From Archaeoglobales archaeon (GTDB lineage: Archaea > Halobacteriota > Archaeoglobi > Archaeoglobales > Archaeoglobaceae), in NCBI GenBank assembly GCA_003663025.1, contig QMZE01000004.1, positions 1 to 41,854 of the forward strand: a stretch of 41,854 nucleotides of DNA, in the 5' to 3' direction. Shown piece after piece: positions 1-8,276 of the stretch (positions are counted from its first letter, which is position 1; the number at the start of each line of letters is the position of its first letter). Below the pieces are notes generated by a model. It was not told where the DNA came from, made no database searches, and saw only the letters and a list, made by a program, of their open reading frames with translations. The translations under genes and the position numbers were made by a program.

Positions 1-413
1 AGTAAGTTTAGCCAGCCTTCTGGGTAGATTTCTGCTGCGTCTATGCCTACTATTATGTCTGCGTCTGTTTGTTTAGCTCCTAAGTTTCTGGAGGTGAAGA
101 TGCCTCTTGGTGCGTAGATTATTCTGTCGACGTATGGTCTTGCCAAATCTACTGTGTTGTCTGTGCTGTAACTGTCTATTAGGACGAATTCTATGTTTTT
201 TCTGTATTCGTTGAAGAGAGGTTGGTCTAAGATGCTATAGATTGTTTGTAAGATGAAATCTTCTTCGTTGTATGTGCAGAGTTGGATGCTTACTTTTACT
301 TCTGATAAGTCGACGTCTGGGTAGTTTTTTGTTTTGAGCTTTATTTCCATTCTGTGCTTTGCTGCGTAAGTTAGTAGGATGAAAGAGAAAGGTATTGCTA
401 CTAGTGTAATCAT
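1..413 (-). CDS. Family 2 (GT-A) glycosyltransferase with N-terminal membrane segment, partial (runs off the left edge)
   Basis: My translation from 413: MITLVAIPFSFILLTYAAKHRMEIKLK...VSIQLCTYNEEDFILQTIYSILDQ...IEFVLIDSYSTDNTVDLARPYVDRIIYAPRGIFTSRNLGAKQTDADIIVGIDA. GT2 nucleotide-binding motifs. Not in the ORF track because no stop lies in the window. Confidence 0.85.
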   Translation of the reverse strand, partial: MITLVAIPFSFILLTYAAKHRMEIKLKTKNYPDVDLSEVKVSIQLCTYNEEDFILQTIYSILDQPLFNEYRKNIEFVLIDSYSTDNTVDLARPYVDRIIYAPRGIFTSRNLGAKQTDADIIVGIDAAEIYPEGWLNL

Positions 414-571
414 ACTATTCGCTCTTTTAAGTTTTTGATTTTCTTGATTATTAGTTTTGCTCTTTCTGATAGGTGAGGCGGTAGGTGTCTTGTTGCGTAT
501 GCTAGTCGGAATTCTGCGTCTGTTAGGGCTATTAGGCAGGCTATTTCCTTTTCCTCCTCCTTTCTAACCAT
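410..571 (-). CDS. Small charged protein (53 aa)
   Basis: MVRKEEEKEIACLIALTDAEFRLAYATRHLPPHLSERAKLIIKKIKNLKERIV*; ATGA overlap with the GT2 start. Confidence 0.6.
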   Translation of the reverse strand: MVRKEEEKEIACLIALTDAEFRLAYATRHLPPHLSERAKLIIKKIKNLKERIV

Positions 572-711
572 GCTTCTAGCGCCTCCTGGTTCAGTTCTCT
601 TACCTCTTCTAAGATGTTTTTGATTCTTTCGTCTTCGCAGTAGTGGATTGCTCTTACTAGTGCTTTTCTTGCGTAATAGATATGATATAATGCTGTTGTT
701 ATTTCTTGCAT
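541..711 (-). CDS. Small helical protein (56 aa)
   Basis: MQEITTALYHIYYARKALVRAIHYCEDERIKNILEEVRELNQEALEAWLERRRKRK*; overlaps the next gene. Confidence 0.6.
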   Translation of the reverse strand: MQEITTALYHIYYARKALVRAIHYCEDERIKNILEEVRELNQEALEAWLERRRKRK

Positions 712-851
712 TTTTCTTCTAACCTCTCTATTCTTTTTGTTAGGTCGGTTATATGGTTGTTTATTTTTGCGATGCTTGATTCTAGTTTCGCTACTTTATA
801 GATTAGGTAGCAGAGTTGGGTAAATAGGACGCCTAATATTACTTCTTGCAT
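699..851 (-). CDS. Small protein, hydrophobic N-terminus plus coiled coil (50 aa)
   Basis: MQEVILGVLFTQLCYLIYKVAKLESSIAKINNHITDLTKRIERLEEKCKK*. Confidence 0.6.
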   Translation of the reverse strand: MQEVILGVLFTQLCYLIYKVAKLESSIAKINNHITDLTKRIERLEEKCKK

Positions 852-852
852 T

Positions 853-1209
853 TTACAACGACCTCCTATATTCTGAGATGAATTCTCTTAGTAGGCGATT
901 TAGTTTTGCTGTTTCTGTTCTGATTGTTTCTCTTAGTTCTCTTTCTTCTGATAAGAGAGTGTTTAGTTGAGCTTCTTTTTCTCTTAGTTCTGATTCTGCT
1001 AGTTCGATTTTTGATTTCGCTTCTGCTATTCCTTCTGGTGTTGTTGCCATGCTTAGTTGGTGTTTTAGTGCTGATATTCTTCTTCTCAAGCGGTTGATGA
1101 TGTCTCTTAAAGAATGGATTTCTGGTGTTAGTATTTTTAGCCTGTCCTTTGCTGATTTTAGCTTGTTGATTGATTCTTCATATTTCGTTTGGTAGTATGA
1201 CCATCTCAT
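853..1209 (-). CDS. Coiled-coil protein
   Basis: Heptad-rich Lys/Glu/Leu sequence; overlaps the stop of the upstream small gene. Confidence 0.65.
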   Translation of the reverse strand: MRWSYYQTKYEESINKLKSAKDRLKILTPEIHSLRDIINRLRRRISALKHQLSMATTPEGIAEAKSKIELAESELREKEAQLNTLLSEERELRETIRTETAKLNRLLREFISEYRRSL

Positions 1210-1352
1210 TTTGATGCACCTGCTACTATCATGGCTGAGAGGGCTGCTGTTAGTTCTTTTGTTATGATTGTTACTAGGAAGACTATGACTGACCAGAAGA
1301 ATGCGTATAGTATAGTTTCTTTCAGGTATTCTTGAGTTATTATTTCGGTCAT
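1206..1352 (-). CDS. Single-TM small membrane protein (48 aa)
   Basis: MTEIITQEYLKETILYAFFWSVIVFLVTIITKELTAALSAMIVAGASK*. Confidence 0.6.
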   Translation of the reverse strand: MTEIITQEYLKETILYAFFWSVIVFLVTIITKELTAALSAMIVAGASK

Positions 1353-1354
1353 TT

Positions 1355-1468
1355 TTATTCTACCGTTTCTTCTATTAGTTTTGAGAGTATTCTTGCTAGG
1401 ATGGTTGTGAAGAAGGTTATTATTGCCGCTACTAATGCTGCTACTACTAGTTGTTTTTGGTCTTCCAT
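1355..1468 (-). CDS. Single-TM small membrane protein (37 aa)
   Basis: MEDQKQLVVAALVAAIITFFTTILARILSKLIEETVE*. Confidence 0.55.
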   Translation of the reverse strand: MEDQKQLVVAALVAAIITFFTTILARILSKLIEETVE

Positions 1469-1716
1469 CATAGTAATTCTGCTATTTCTGTTTTGAACAT
1501 CTCGTTGAAGGCTTTTCTGACGTTGTAGAGCTGGGAGATTGCGTTTCTTAGTTCTTTTTGTTTCGCCATTAGCTCATTTCTTATTTCTTTTCTCTCTTCT
1601 GGAGAAGCTAGGATTTGTCTTGCCTTCAAGGTTGCTATTTCTTTTCGCAAGGCTTCTGCCTTTGAGAAGGCTGTGTTGTATTTACTTGAGAGTTCTTCCC
1701 AGAGCATGGTCGTCAC
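1468..1716 (-). CDS. Helical/coiled-coil protein
   Basis: 82-aa ORF; start preceded by GGAGGTGACGACC (SD-like); ATGA junction with the next gene. Confidence 0.65.
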   Translation of the reverse strand: MTTMLWEELSSKYNTAFSKAEALRKEIATLKARQILASPEERKEIRNELMAKQKELRNAISQLYNVRKAFNEMFKTEIAELL

Positions 1717-1720
1717 CTCC

Positions 1721-1912
1721 TTAGTATCCCCTTATCAGTTTATAGAGTTTCAGTGCTATCACTATAACTACGATTGCTACGATGCCCCAGAATGTCCATG
1801 TTGCGTATGTTTTTGCGTCTTCTTCTGACACGCCTAGTGCTTCGTAGAGACCTGCTATTGCGTCTATTATGCTGTCTAATATACCTTTCTCTTCTTGCTG
1901 TCCATTTGTCAT
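1721..1912 (-). CDS. Small membrane protein
   Basis: Hydrophobic segment WTFWGIVAIVVIVIALKLYKLI. Confidence 0.6.
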   Translation of the reverse strand: MTNGQQEEKGILDSIIDAIAGLYEALGVSEEDAKTYATWTFWGIVAIVVIVIALKLYKLIRGY

Positions 1913-1925
1913 TTTTCATCACCTC

Positions 1926-3893
1926 CTACTTTAGTAGGGAGAGGAGGAATAAAAATAAAAATATTGCTGCGCCTATTAAGAAGTATGTTGTAAATTGCTG
2001 TCCTAACGATTCTGCTTCGTCGCAGGTTAAGTTCTCTGTTTCTATGCCTAGCCAGGACATTATCATTCTCTGCCAGCCTGGTATTAGCTCTGAGCAGCGC
2101 TCTAAGTGTATTTCTATGTCGTAGCTGTAGCCTTGTGTGAAGGTTCTGTCTGCTTCGTAGGTTTGCCAGTATTCGTTGTAGTAGATTTTGTAGTGGAAGG
2201 TTCTTTTCGTGTTTTGTAGGTCAATTTCGCCGAAGTCTGCTTCGCCGTCTTTGTTTGTTTTGAGTGTTTTGCTGTAGTTTATGTCTTTGCATTCTAAGGT
2301 TACCGAGACGTTTTCTAGAGGAGTTAGGGTGTAGATTAGTGCTCCGCCTTCTCTGCTGTAGACTCGGAATTTTACAGAGGCTTTGCCCGTTGGAGCGCCT
2401 AGTGTTATCGTTACTGTTGTTTTTGATGAGTAATGAGTTATGTTTGCTGTTGCGTCTCCGTAGTCTACGTTACTTGCTTTGATGTCGTAAGTTCCGAAAG
2501 GAACATCTTTGATTGTGCATTTGTTTGTTTCGCCGTCAAATACTGAGCAGCCGTGTCTCCATGCGTCTGATGTTTTTTCTTTGTAGTAGACGTCAAATGC
2601 TTTGATTGGGTTGCCTCCTACATCTTCTACTGTTACTTCTATGTCTCCCTTGCCTTCCTTGTATAGTGTTACTGTTAGCGTGTCTCCTAAACCGAGTTCT
2701 GTTGAATATATTGTTCCTTTGTGTTCTGTGTAGCCTGATTTTGTTACTTTTACTATTACTGGGTCTTTGTCTGTTACGAAGAAGTCTGTTAGTCCTGAAG
2801 AGTCTGTTGTGTCTGATGCTATGAAGTTTTCTTTGTCGTCGTAGAGTTCTACTGTTGCGTTTTCGAGTGGGTAGCCTTGCTCGTCTTGGACTTCTACTTT
2901 GAAGCAGAATTTGTATGAAGTTATTTTGAATGTTTTGTTTGCTGGAAGAAATTGCGGAGATGTGTATTTCTTATAACAGTCTTTCGTTATTTCTACATAG
3001 TAGTATTTGAAGGCGTCTAAGTCTTTGAATTCTACTTGTCCGTAAGAGTCTGTGTATTTTGTTGATACGAGAGTGCCTCCTGATTCGTATAGTTTCACTT
3101 CTGCGTCTTCTATCGGAGTTGTGTCTGATTGAACTGTTATTATTATGGTTACTAAAGATACTTCTTGTAAGGTAAAATTGAAGGTTTCGCAGTCTGAGAT
3201 ATCTGAGTAGTTTTTATATGTTGATTTAGAGACATAACCTGATTTTGATACTACTATTGAGACGCAAGATGGGTCGAAAATGCCTGGAGCGCATTTTTCT
3301 ATCCAGACTTCGCCGTTTGAGTCTGTTGTAAAGGATTCGTAGCCTGGTGAGCTTGTTTTGCAGGTTCCTGCACAGTCAAAGCAGATTTCTACTGTTGCAT
3401 TTTCGATAGGATTGCCGTATTCGTCTACTACTTTTACTTTGAATAGTTTTGCGTGTGATGTGCAGAGCCAGTCGCAGCATTTTGTTTCTACTTTTACTTT
3501 GAAGCCACAATTTGAGTCGTAGCAGAGCCAGTCGTCTTGTTTCCATGATGAACCGTCCCAGTAGAAAGAGATTACGACTATTTCTATGTCTTTGTTAAAC
3601 ATGCAGAGTTCTCTTGCGTAGAATTCGTTTTTGTCTAAGTCTGATTCTGTCATGCAGGCGTCTGGATTTAGTGTTTTGCTTCCTCCTGCTACTTGGTGAA
3701 AGTTTGTTCCGTCGTATGCGTAGACTGCTACTAGGATGTCTCCTTTGTCGCCTCCGTTGCAGCAGAGTAAGTTCTTGAGTTTTATTTTGTCGTCTGGTTT
3801 TAGGGTTACTCTTGAGCTGTTTAAGTAGTATTTCTTGCCATTTACTTCTATATATGTTGCGAATGTGTTTGTGAAGTATGGATTAGGTGCCAT
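1926..3893 (-). CDS. Large Cys-containing surface/fibre-like protein with about five carboxypeptidase-regulatory-like (Ig-like) domains and a C-terminal TM anchor
   Basis: Repeated VKVxDExGNPIENATVEI...TDSxG...KSGY units; C-terminus TYFLIGAAIFLFLFLLSLLK; no N-terminal signal peptide. Confidence 0.8.
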   Translation of the reverse strand: MAPNPYFTNTFATYIEVNGKKYYLNSSRVTLKPDDKIKLKNLLCCNGGDKGDILVAVYAYDGTNFHQVAGGSKTLNPDACMTESDLDKNEFYARELCMFNKDIEIVVISFYWDGSSWKQDDWLCYDSNCGFKVKVETKCCDWLCTSHAKLFKVKVVDEYGNPIENATVEICFDCAGTCKTSSPGYESFTTDSNGEVWIEKCAPGIFDPSCVSIVVSKSGYVSKSTYKNYSDISDCETFNFTLQEVSLVTIIITVQSDTTPIEDAEVKLYESGGTLVSTKYTDSYGQVEFKDLDAFKYYYVEITKDCYKKYTSPQFLPANKTFKITSYKFCFKVEVQDEQGYPLENATVELYDDKENFIASDTTDSSGLTDFFVTDKDPVIVKVTKSGYTEHKGTIYSTELGLGDTLTVTLYKEGKGDIEVTVEDVGGNPIKAFDVYYKEKTSDAWRHGCSVFDGETNKCTIKDVPFGTYDIKASNVDYGDATANITHYSSKTTVTITLGAPTGKASVKFRVYSREGGALIYTLTPLENVSVTLECKDINYSKTLKTNKDGEADFGEIDLQNTKRTFHYKIYYNEYWQTYEADRTFTQGYSYDIEIHLERCSELIPGWQRMIMSWLGIETENLTCDEAESLGQQFTTYFLIGAAIFLFLFLLSLLK

Positions 3894-3894
3894 T

Positions 3895-4149
3895 TTACTT
3901 CAGCCTTTTGTTTATTTCTTCTAGGATTTCTTTTAGTAGTTTCTTGATTTCTTCGTCTTGTAAGGCTTCGTTTATTCCGTTTTTGAAGACTTCTTGTAGC
4001 CAGTTTGCTAGTCTTTGTTTGGTTTCTTCGCTTATTAGAGAATAGACTAAAGATTTTGTGAAAATTTTTGCGAATATGAAGCCCAAGAGCATTAGGATTA
4101 GAGAGCCTATTACGAAGCCCGATATAGAGATTAAGAGAGATTGAAGCAT
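3895..4149 (-). CDS. Membrane protein with amphipathic C-terminal helix
   Basis: Hydrophobic N-terminal half, charged helical C-terminus; overlaps the radical SAM gene stop. Confidence 0.6.
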   Translation of the reverse strand: MLQSLLISISGFVIGSLILMLLGFIFAKIFTKSLVYSLISEETKQRLANWLQEVFKNGINEALQDEEIKKLLKEILEEINKRLK

Positions 4150-5303
4150 TCTTTTACCACCTCAGTTAGTGTTGCGAAGAGTTTACAGTGGATTGATGGA
4201 GGTTTGTATGGGTTGCCCGTTACTTGGAAGTTTGAGGTGTAACATAAGCCGCATAACGCTGATTTGCAGGTTTTGCAGTTCTCTAGAGGATATTTTGGCT
4301 TTGGTAGGTGCTTTCTTTCTATGTTGTAGATTGTTCCGTAATTGAAGTTCATTTCTCTCCACGCTAGGCAGTGGTAGCATGGGTATAAACTCCCATCATA
4401 GTCTATACAAATTGAGTTGCCTGCTCCGCACATGCCTCTTATTTTTCTGTTTGATTTCAATAATCGGTAGATTTTGTTGTATGGAAAAGGCAGGATTTTC
4501 GCTGTTTTTAAGATTTTTCTTGATTGTTCTTTTAGGATTGGCAAGTCTTTTTCTTTTATCGCGTATTCGGATGTCCAGTCGAAGTTGAACGAGATTGCTT
4601 GTGTTAGGTTTGATAGGTAAATATAGTTTTCATATAAGTGATTTAGTTCGTCGCCTGGAACTGTGCAGGCTATGCTGAACGGGATGTTTAAGCCTTTTAC
4701 TGCTAGTATGTTCTTTTCCACAACTGAAGAAGTTGGATGATTTCCTCTTAATCTATATTTGTCTTGCCAAACGCCGTCGTAGCTTATTAGTAAGTGAATG
4801 TTAAATAGCTTCAGAAGTTTTAGTAAACGCAAAGGAAGGTTGTAGCCGTTTGTTGTTATTCCTGTTACTAAGCCTGATTCGATAAATCTTGTCAATTGAG
4901 AGGAGATTGTTGGTTCTGTTTGAGGGATTTCCAAAATTAGATGATTTTGTTTTGCGAAGGCTATGATGTCTTTTGCTGTTTTGTTTAGCATGTCGCCTTT
5001 TCTTTCTTTGTTTCTGTCGTAGCAGTAGAGGCAGTTGAAGTTGCATTCGTTGTTTATTCTTAGTGTTGCTTTGAAATACGGTTTATAAGTTTTGTTAGTA
5101 TTAGTAAGGGGAGATATAAGAGGCGTCGGAATTTTATTGCTATCTTCAGGTGCAAGTCTGAGTAGTATATTTTCACTATCAGCGAAGGTAAAATCTTTCT
5201 GATTCTTCTTAGTGGTTCTAAAGAGTCTACTAAGGGTGTTCCGTAGGAAACTACCATTATTGGACATTCTATTTCTTCTAATATTTGGCATGTTGTTTCG
5301 CAT
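4131..5303 (-). CDS. Radical SAM/SPASM-type enzyme (peptide-maturase-like); true start uncertain
   Basis: CNFNCLYC cluster motif, ITTNGYNLP, C-terminal Cys-rich region CGAGNSICIDYDGSLYPCYHC...CKTCKSALCGLC...HC. GGEP position is atypical (PQTEP). Confidence 0.85.
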   Translation of the reverse strand: MRNNMPNIRRNRMSNNGSFLRNTLSRLFRTTKKNQKDFTFADSENILLRLAPEDSNKIPTPLISPLTNTNKTYKPYFKATLRINNECNFNCLYCYDRNKERKGDMLNKTAKDIIAFAKQNHLILEIPQTEPTISSQLTRFIESGLVTGITTNGYNLPLRLLKLLKLFNIHLLISYDGVWQDKYRLRGNHPTSSVVEKNILAVKGLNIPFSIACTVPGDELNHLYENYIYLSNLTQAISFNFDWTSEYAIKEKDLPILKEQSRKILKTAKILPFPYNKIYRLLKSNRKIRGMCGAGNSICIDYDGSLYPCYHCLAWREMNFNYGTIYNIERKHLPKPKYPLENCKTCKSALCGLCYTSNFQVTGNPYKPPSIHCKLFATLTEVVKECFNLS

Positions 5304-6541
5304 GTTGTTTCACATGTATCGCACACATGTTGAACTTGTGTTAGACAGGCAGAAGTGCATGTTTCTGGCGAACCTTCACATGCTGTTTGGCAAGTTGTTT
5401 CGCAATTTCCACATGTTCCGCAAGCTGGAAAAGTATCTGTTTCGTATGCTATGAAACACGCTAGTGTGTTGAAATCATCTGAAGTGATTTCTCCGTCTTT
5501 ATCTAGGTCTGCTCTGTCTTTAAAGTCTGATTCTGAGAGAGGTGTTGTTATTTGTGCGAATCCGCATCTCAGGTAGTCGCCTAATAGAACTAAATCTGTG
5601 CCGTCTACGTAGCCGTCGTTGTTTAGGTCGCCGTAGTTTTCGCAGGGAGGAGTTCTTCTTGGTGTTAGTTTCCATTTTACTTCTAAGTAGGTTGGTCTGT
5701 CTGTTTCGCACTCGTCGTGGTAGATGCCGTAAGGATTGAATTCTTTTGTTGTTATTTCGTTTGCCTTGACTGTTATTGAACCCATAGGTCTTGGGTATTG
5801 ATAGAAGAGGTTTAGTATGCACGATGAGTCTGAGTCGCCGTCTTCTATTATTTGAAGGGTCATGTCGTTTTCGGTGTTATTTTGAATTGCTATTTTGTGC
5901 TTGAATTGACTTCCTAGCACTTCTGTGCCTTCTCCGAAGAACGCTCTTGTTCTGTAACAAAATGTTCCTGTTTGCGTCCAACCTGCGCAGGAATATACTT
6001 CTGCTACATAGGTCTTGGCTTTTGCTGAAAGTCCTGACGGTAAGTCAAAATTATATCTGAAAGTAAAATCTGTGTTTTCTATTTCTGTTTCGCATGTCGA
6101 TTCACAGTCGCACTGACAGGATTGCTCACAAGTGCCTTCGCATAAAGCCATGCAAAATGTTTGACATGTCGTTTCGCACGTTTCTTGACAGGCTGGTTGA
6201 ACTATTGTTGCTACTATGCTTGCTTTTACTTCTGATTCGACACTTTTTATATCTACCCCTACTGTGAAAAACACTTTTTTCTTTCCTGGCGAGACAGTTT
6301 TTGTTTTACTGTCTGATAGAAAAGACTTTCCGTCTTTGTAGATTGTGTATGATACTTTTATGTCTTTGGTTTCTGATAAGTTGTTTTTTATTTGGACGCA
6401 TAGATATGGTTTTTCTGGATATGTTGCTTCTGTTATTTCGCTCTCATAATCTGTGCAGCAGTATTCTGGAGCAACTGTCCAAATTGACTTATCTTCTAAA
6501 CCTTTGTCTATCGTAGAGTCTATTTTTAATTTGATAGACAT
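5060..6541 (-). CDS. Cys-array structural/surface protein with dockerin-like module and CFI-box-like C-terminus
   Basis: CQETCETTCQTFCMALCEGTCEQSCQCDCESTC and CGTCGNCETTCQTACEGSPETCTSAC...CDTCETTCETTC arrays; YGDLNNDGYVDGTDLVLLGDYL...RADLDKDGEITSDDFNTLACFI dockerin-like repeats; CPIMVVSYGTPLVDSLEPLRRIRKIL tail. Confidence 0.85.
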   Translation of the reverse strand: MSIKLKIDSTIDKGLEDKSIWTVAPEYCCTDYESEITEATYPEKPYLCVQIKNNLSETKDIKVSYTIYKDGKSFLSDSKTKTVSPGKKKVFFTVGVDIKSVESEVKASIVATIVQPACQETCETTCQTFCMALCEGTCEQSCQCDCESTCETEIENTDFTFRYNFDLPSGLSAKAKTYVAEVYSCAGWTQTGTFCYRTRAFFGEGTEVLGSQFKHKIAIQNNTENDMTLQIIEDGDSDSSCILNLFYQYPRPMGSITVKANEITTKEFNPYGIYHDECETDRPTYLEVKWKLTPRRTPPCENYGDLNNDGYVDGTDLVLLGDYLRCGFAQITTPLSESDFKDRADLDKDGEITSDDFNTLACFIAYETDTFPACGTCGNCETTCQTACEGSPETCTSACLTQVQHVCDTCETTCETTCQILEEIECPIMVVSYGTPLVDSLEPLRRIRKILPSLIVKIYYSDLHLKIAIKFRRLLYLPLLILTKLINRISKQH

Positions 6542-7527
6542 TTTATATAGTTTCTATATTGTCTTGCTGTTTTTTCCATAGCAAAATCTGAAGCTCTTTT
6601 TCTGCAATCTTCGGGATTGTAAGATATGTCTAAGTCCATTTCTTCTACGCTGTCGTATAGAGAGCCGTGTTTCTCGTTTACTATGATGTCGCATAAGCCT
6701 CCGTTTCTTAAACCTATTACATAAGTTCCGCAACTTAAGGCTTCTACTATGTATAAGCCGAAAACTTCTATGTATGGTAGAGATGGTAGTGCTATTAGTG
6801 CTTTTGCTTTTTGAAGCAAGTTAATTTTTTCTTCGTGGCTTACTTCGCCTTTGTATATTACGTTGTCGAATTTCTTTGCTGTCTGCTTGATTTTGTTTAT
6901 ATAATTCGGGTCTGGTTGTTCTGCGCCTGCTATTACGAATTTCTTGTTTGGGTATTTTTTCGCTAGTGTGAAAATGTGATGAACTCCTTTTTCTCTTGCT
7001 ATTCTTGATAGGAATAAGTAGTAGTCTTCTTTTTCCTCGCAGAAAGGATATTCATTCAGATAAATGCCGTTTGGTATGATTGCTGAGTCTTCTTCTAGCA
7101 TTTGATAGACTAATAAGCGCTGCCATCTGCTTAAGGTTATGTAGTTTTTGTTTTCTACTGGTGGGTTTGAGTTCCAGGGTAATGCGTGAAATGTGTGAGT
7201 GCATGGTATTTCTTCCTTGAGAGAGTAGATGTATTCCCAGCCTGTCCAGGTATGTCCGATTATTACATCGGGAGAGAATTTTTTGACTATGGGTTCTGCT
7301 ACTTCGTAGGCTCTCTTTTCTTGTTCTATCCAAGAGGTGTTCCAGTCTTGTAGAGGTTCTACTGTTTCTATTTTATTTGGGAAGTATGCGCTTCTTTTTG
7401 TTGTTACTAATAAGACGTCGTCTGTTTTGAGGAGTTCTTTTGCTATGTAACCTGCTATTTTCTCTGCTCCTTGGTAGATTTTAGGGTTATATGGTAAAAT
7501 CCAAGGTGCGAAGACACAAATTCTCAT
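6526..7527 (-). CDS. GT4-type glycosyltransferase (GT-B fold)
   Basis: YQGAEKIAGYIAKEL, DVIIGHTWTGWEYI, FLSRIAREKGVHHIFTLAKKYPNKKFVIAGAEQ, EVFGLYIVEALSCGTYVIGLRNGG. Confidence 0.9.
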   Translation of the reverse strand: MRICVFAPWILPYNPKIYQGAEKIAGYIAKELLKTDDVLLVTTKRSAYFPNKIETVEPLQDWNTSWIEQEKRAYEVAEPIVKKFSPDVIIGHTWTGWEYIYSLKEEIPCTHTFHALPWNSNPPVENKNYITLSRWQRLLVYQMLEEDSAIIPNGIYLNEYPFCEEKEDYYLFLSRIAREKGVHHIFTLAKKYPNKKFVIAGAEQPDPNYINKIKQTAKKFDNVIYKGEVSHEEKINLLQKAKALIALPSLPYIEVFGLYIVEALSCGTYVIGLRNGGLCDIIVNEKHGSLYDSVEEMDLDISYNPEDCRKRASDFAMEKTARQYRNYIKCLSN

Positions 7528-8276
7528 TCTAACCAGCCTACAAATCTTAGGCGGAAGTCTTTGTTTATATGCGAAAATTGGTTTCTTTCTCCTAAAAATT
7601 CGCCGTGGTCTGATGTTATTATTCCGTCAAAGTTCTGTAAGCATGATAATACTGCTGTTAGGTTTTTCTCGTGCATTTTTATCACTGCTTCTCTGCCTAG
7701 GATTTGTGCTGCTTCTCTCATGTCTGGATATTTCTTGCCTTGCTTTTTTAAGCCTAGATTTTCTCTTCTTGCGTCTTCCCATAAGTCGTATTTTGCGTCT
7801 ATTGGTGGAAAGTGCGGTTGTATGAAGTGTATGAAGATTCTCTTTTTTGTCAGTGGTCTGATTGCTCTGTAGTAGGCGTATAATGTCCAAGGCAGAACTG
7901 TCTTGTGTTCTTCGTTCCATAGAAATTCCCATGCGTCTATGATTCTCATGCCTTTTACTGATTTTCTATGCATGCCTTTTGATGAGATGTATGGATTTGC
8001 AGAAATATAAATGCAGTCTATCGGTTCTGTAAAGGTTCTTCTGAACCATTCGTGTGTGTTTGTTCCTTCTGATAGGACTAGTTTGAATTGTTTGGTTATT
8101 CCTTCTAAGCGTGAGAAGCGGTAGAGTCTTTGAGGTTGGCAAGCGTCTAGAATTGCTATGTCTCTTTCTGTGTTGTAGATTAGTTCTTTTTGTCTTGGTA
8201 TTTGTTTTGCTAGTTCTCTTGCTTCTTCATCAGATAAGAGGAGAGGATTTAAAACATAGGAATGACCAGCCTTCAT
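7524..8276 (-). CDS. Sulfatase-like hydrolase/transferase (alkaline phosphatase superfamily)
   Basis: ERDIAILDAC, SEGTNTHEWFRRTF, IHFIQPHFPP, IITSDHGEFLGER metal-binding motif. Confidence 0.75.
   Translation of the reverse strand: MKAGHSYVLNPLLLSDEEARELAKQIPRQKELIYNTERDIAILDACQPQRLYRFSRLEGITKQFKLVLSEGTNTHEWFRRTFTEPIDCIYISANPYISSKGMHRKSVKGMRIIDAWEFLWNEEHKTVLPWTLYAYYRAIRPLTKKRIFIHFIQPHFPPIDAKYDLWEDARRENLGLKKQGKKYPDMREAAQILGREAVIKMHEKNLTAVLSCLQNFDGIITSDHGEFLGERNQFSHINKDFRLRFVGWLE

Noticed and set aside
5441-5635. Cellulosome-type system
   Set aside because: Only a dockerin-like module; no cohesin, scaffoldin or glycoside hydrolase seen.
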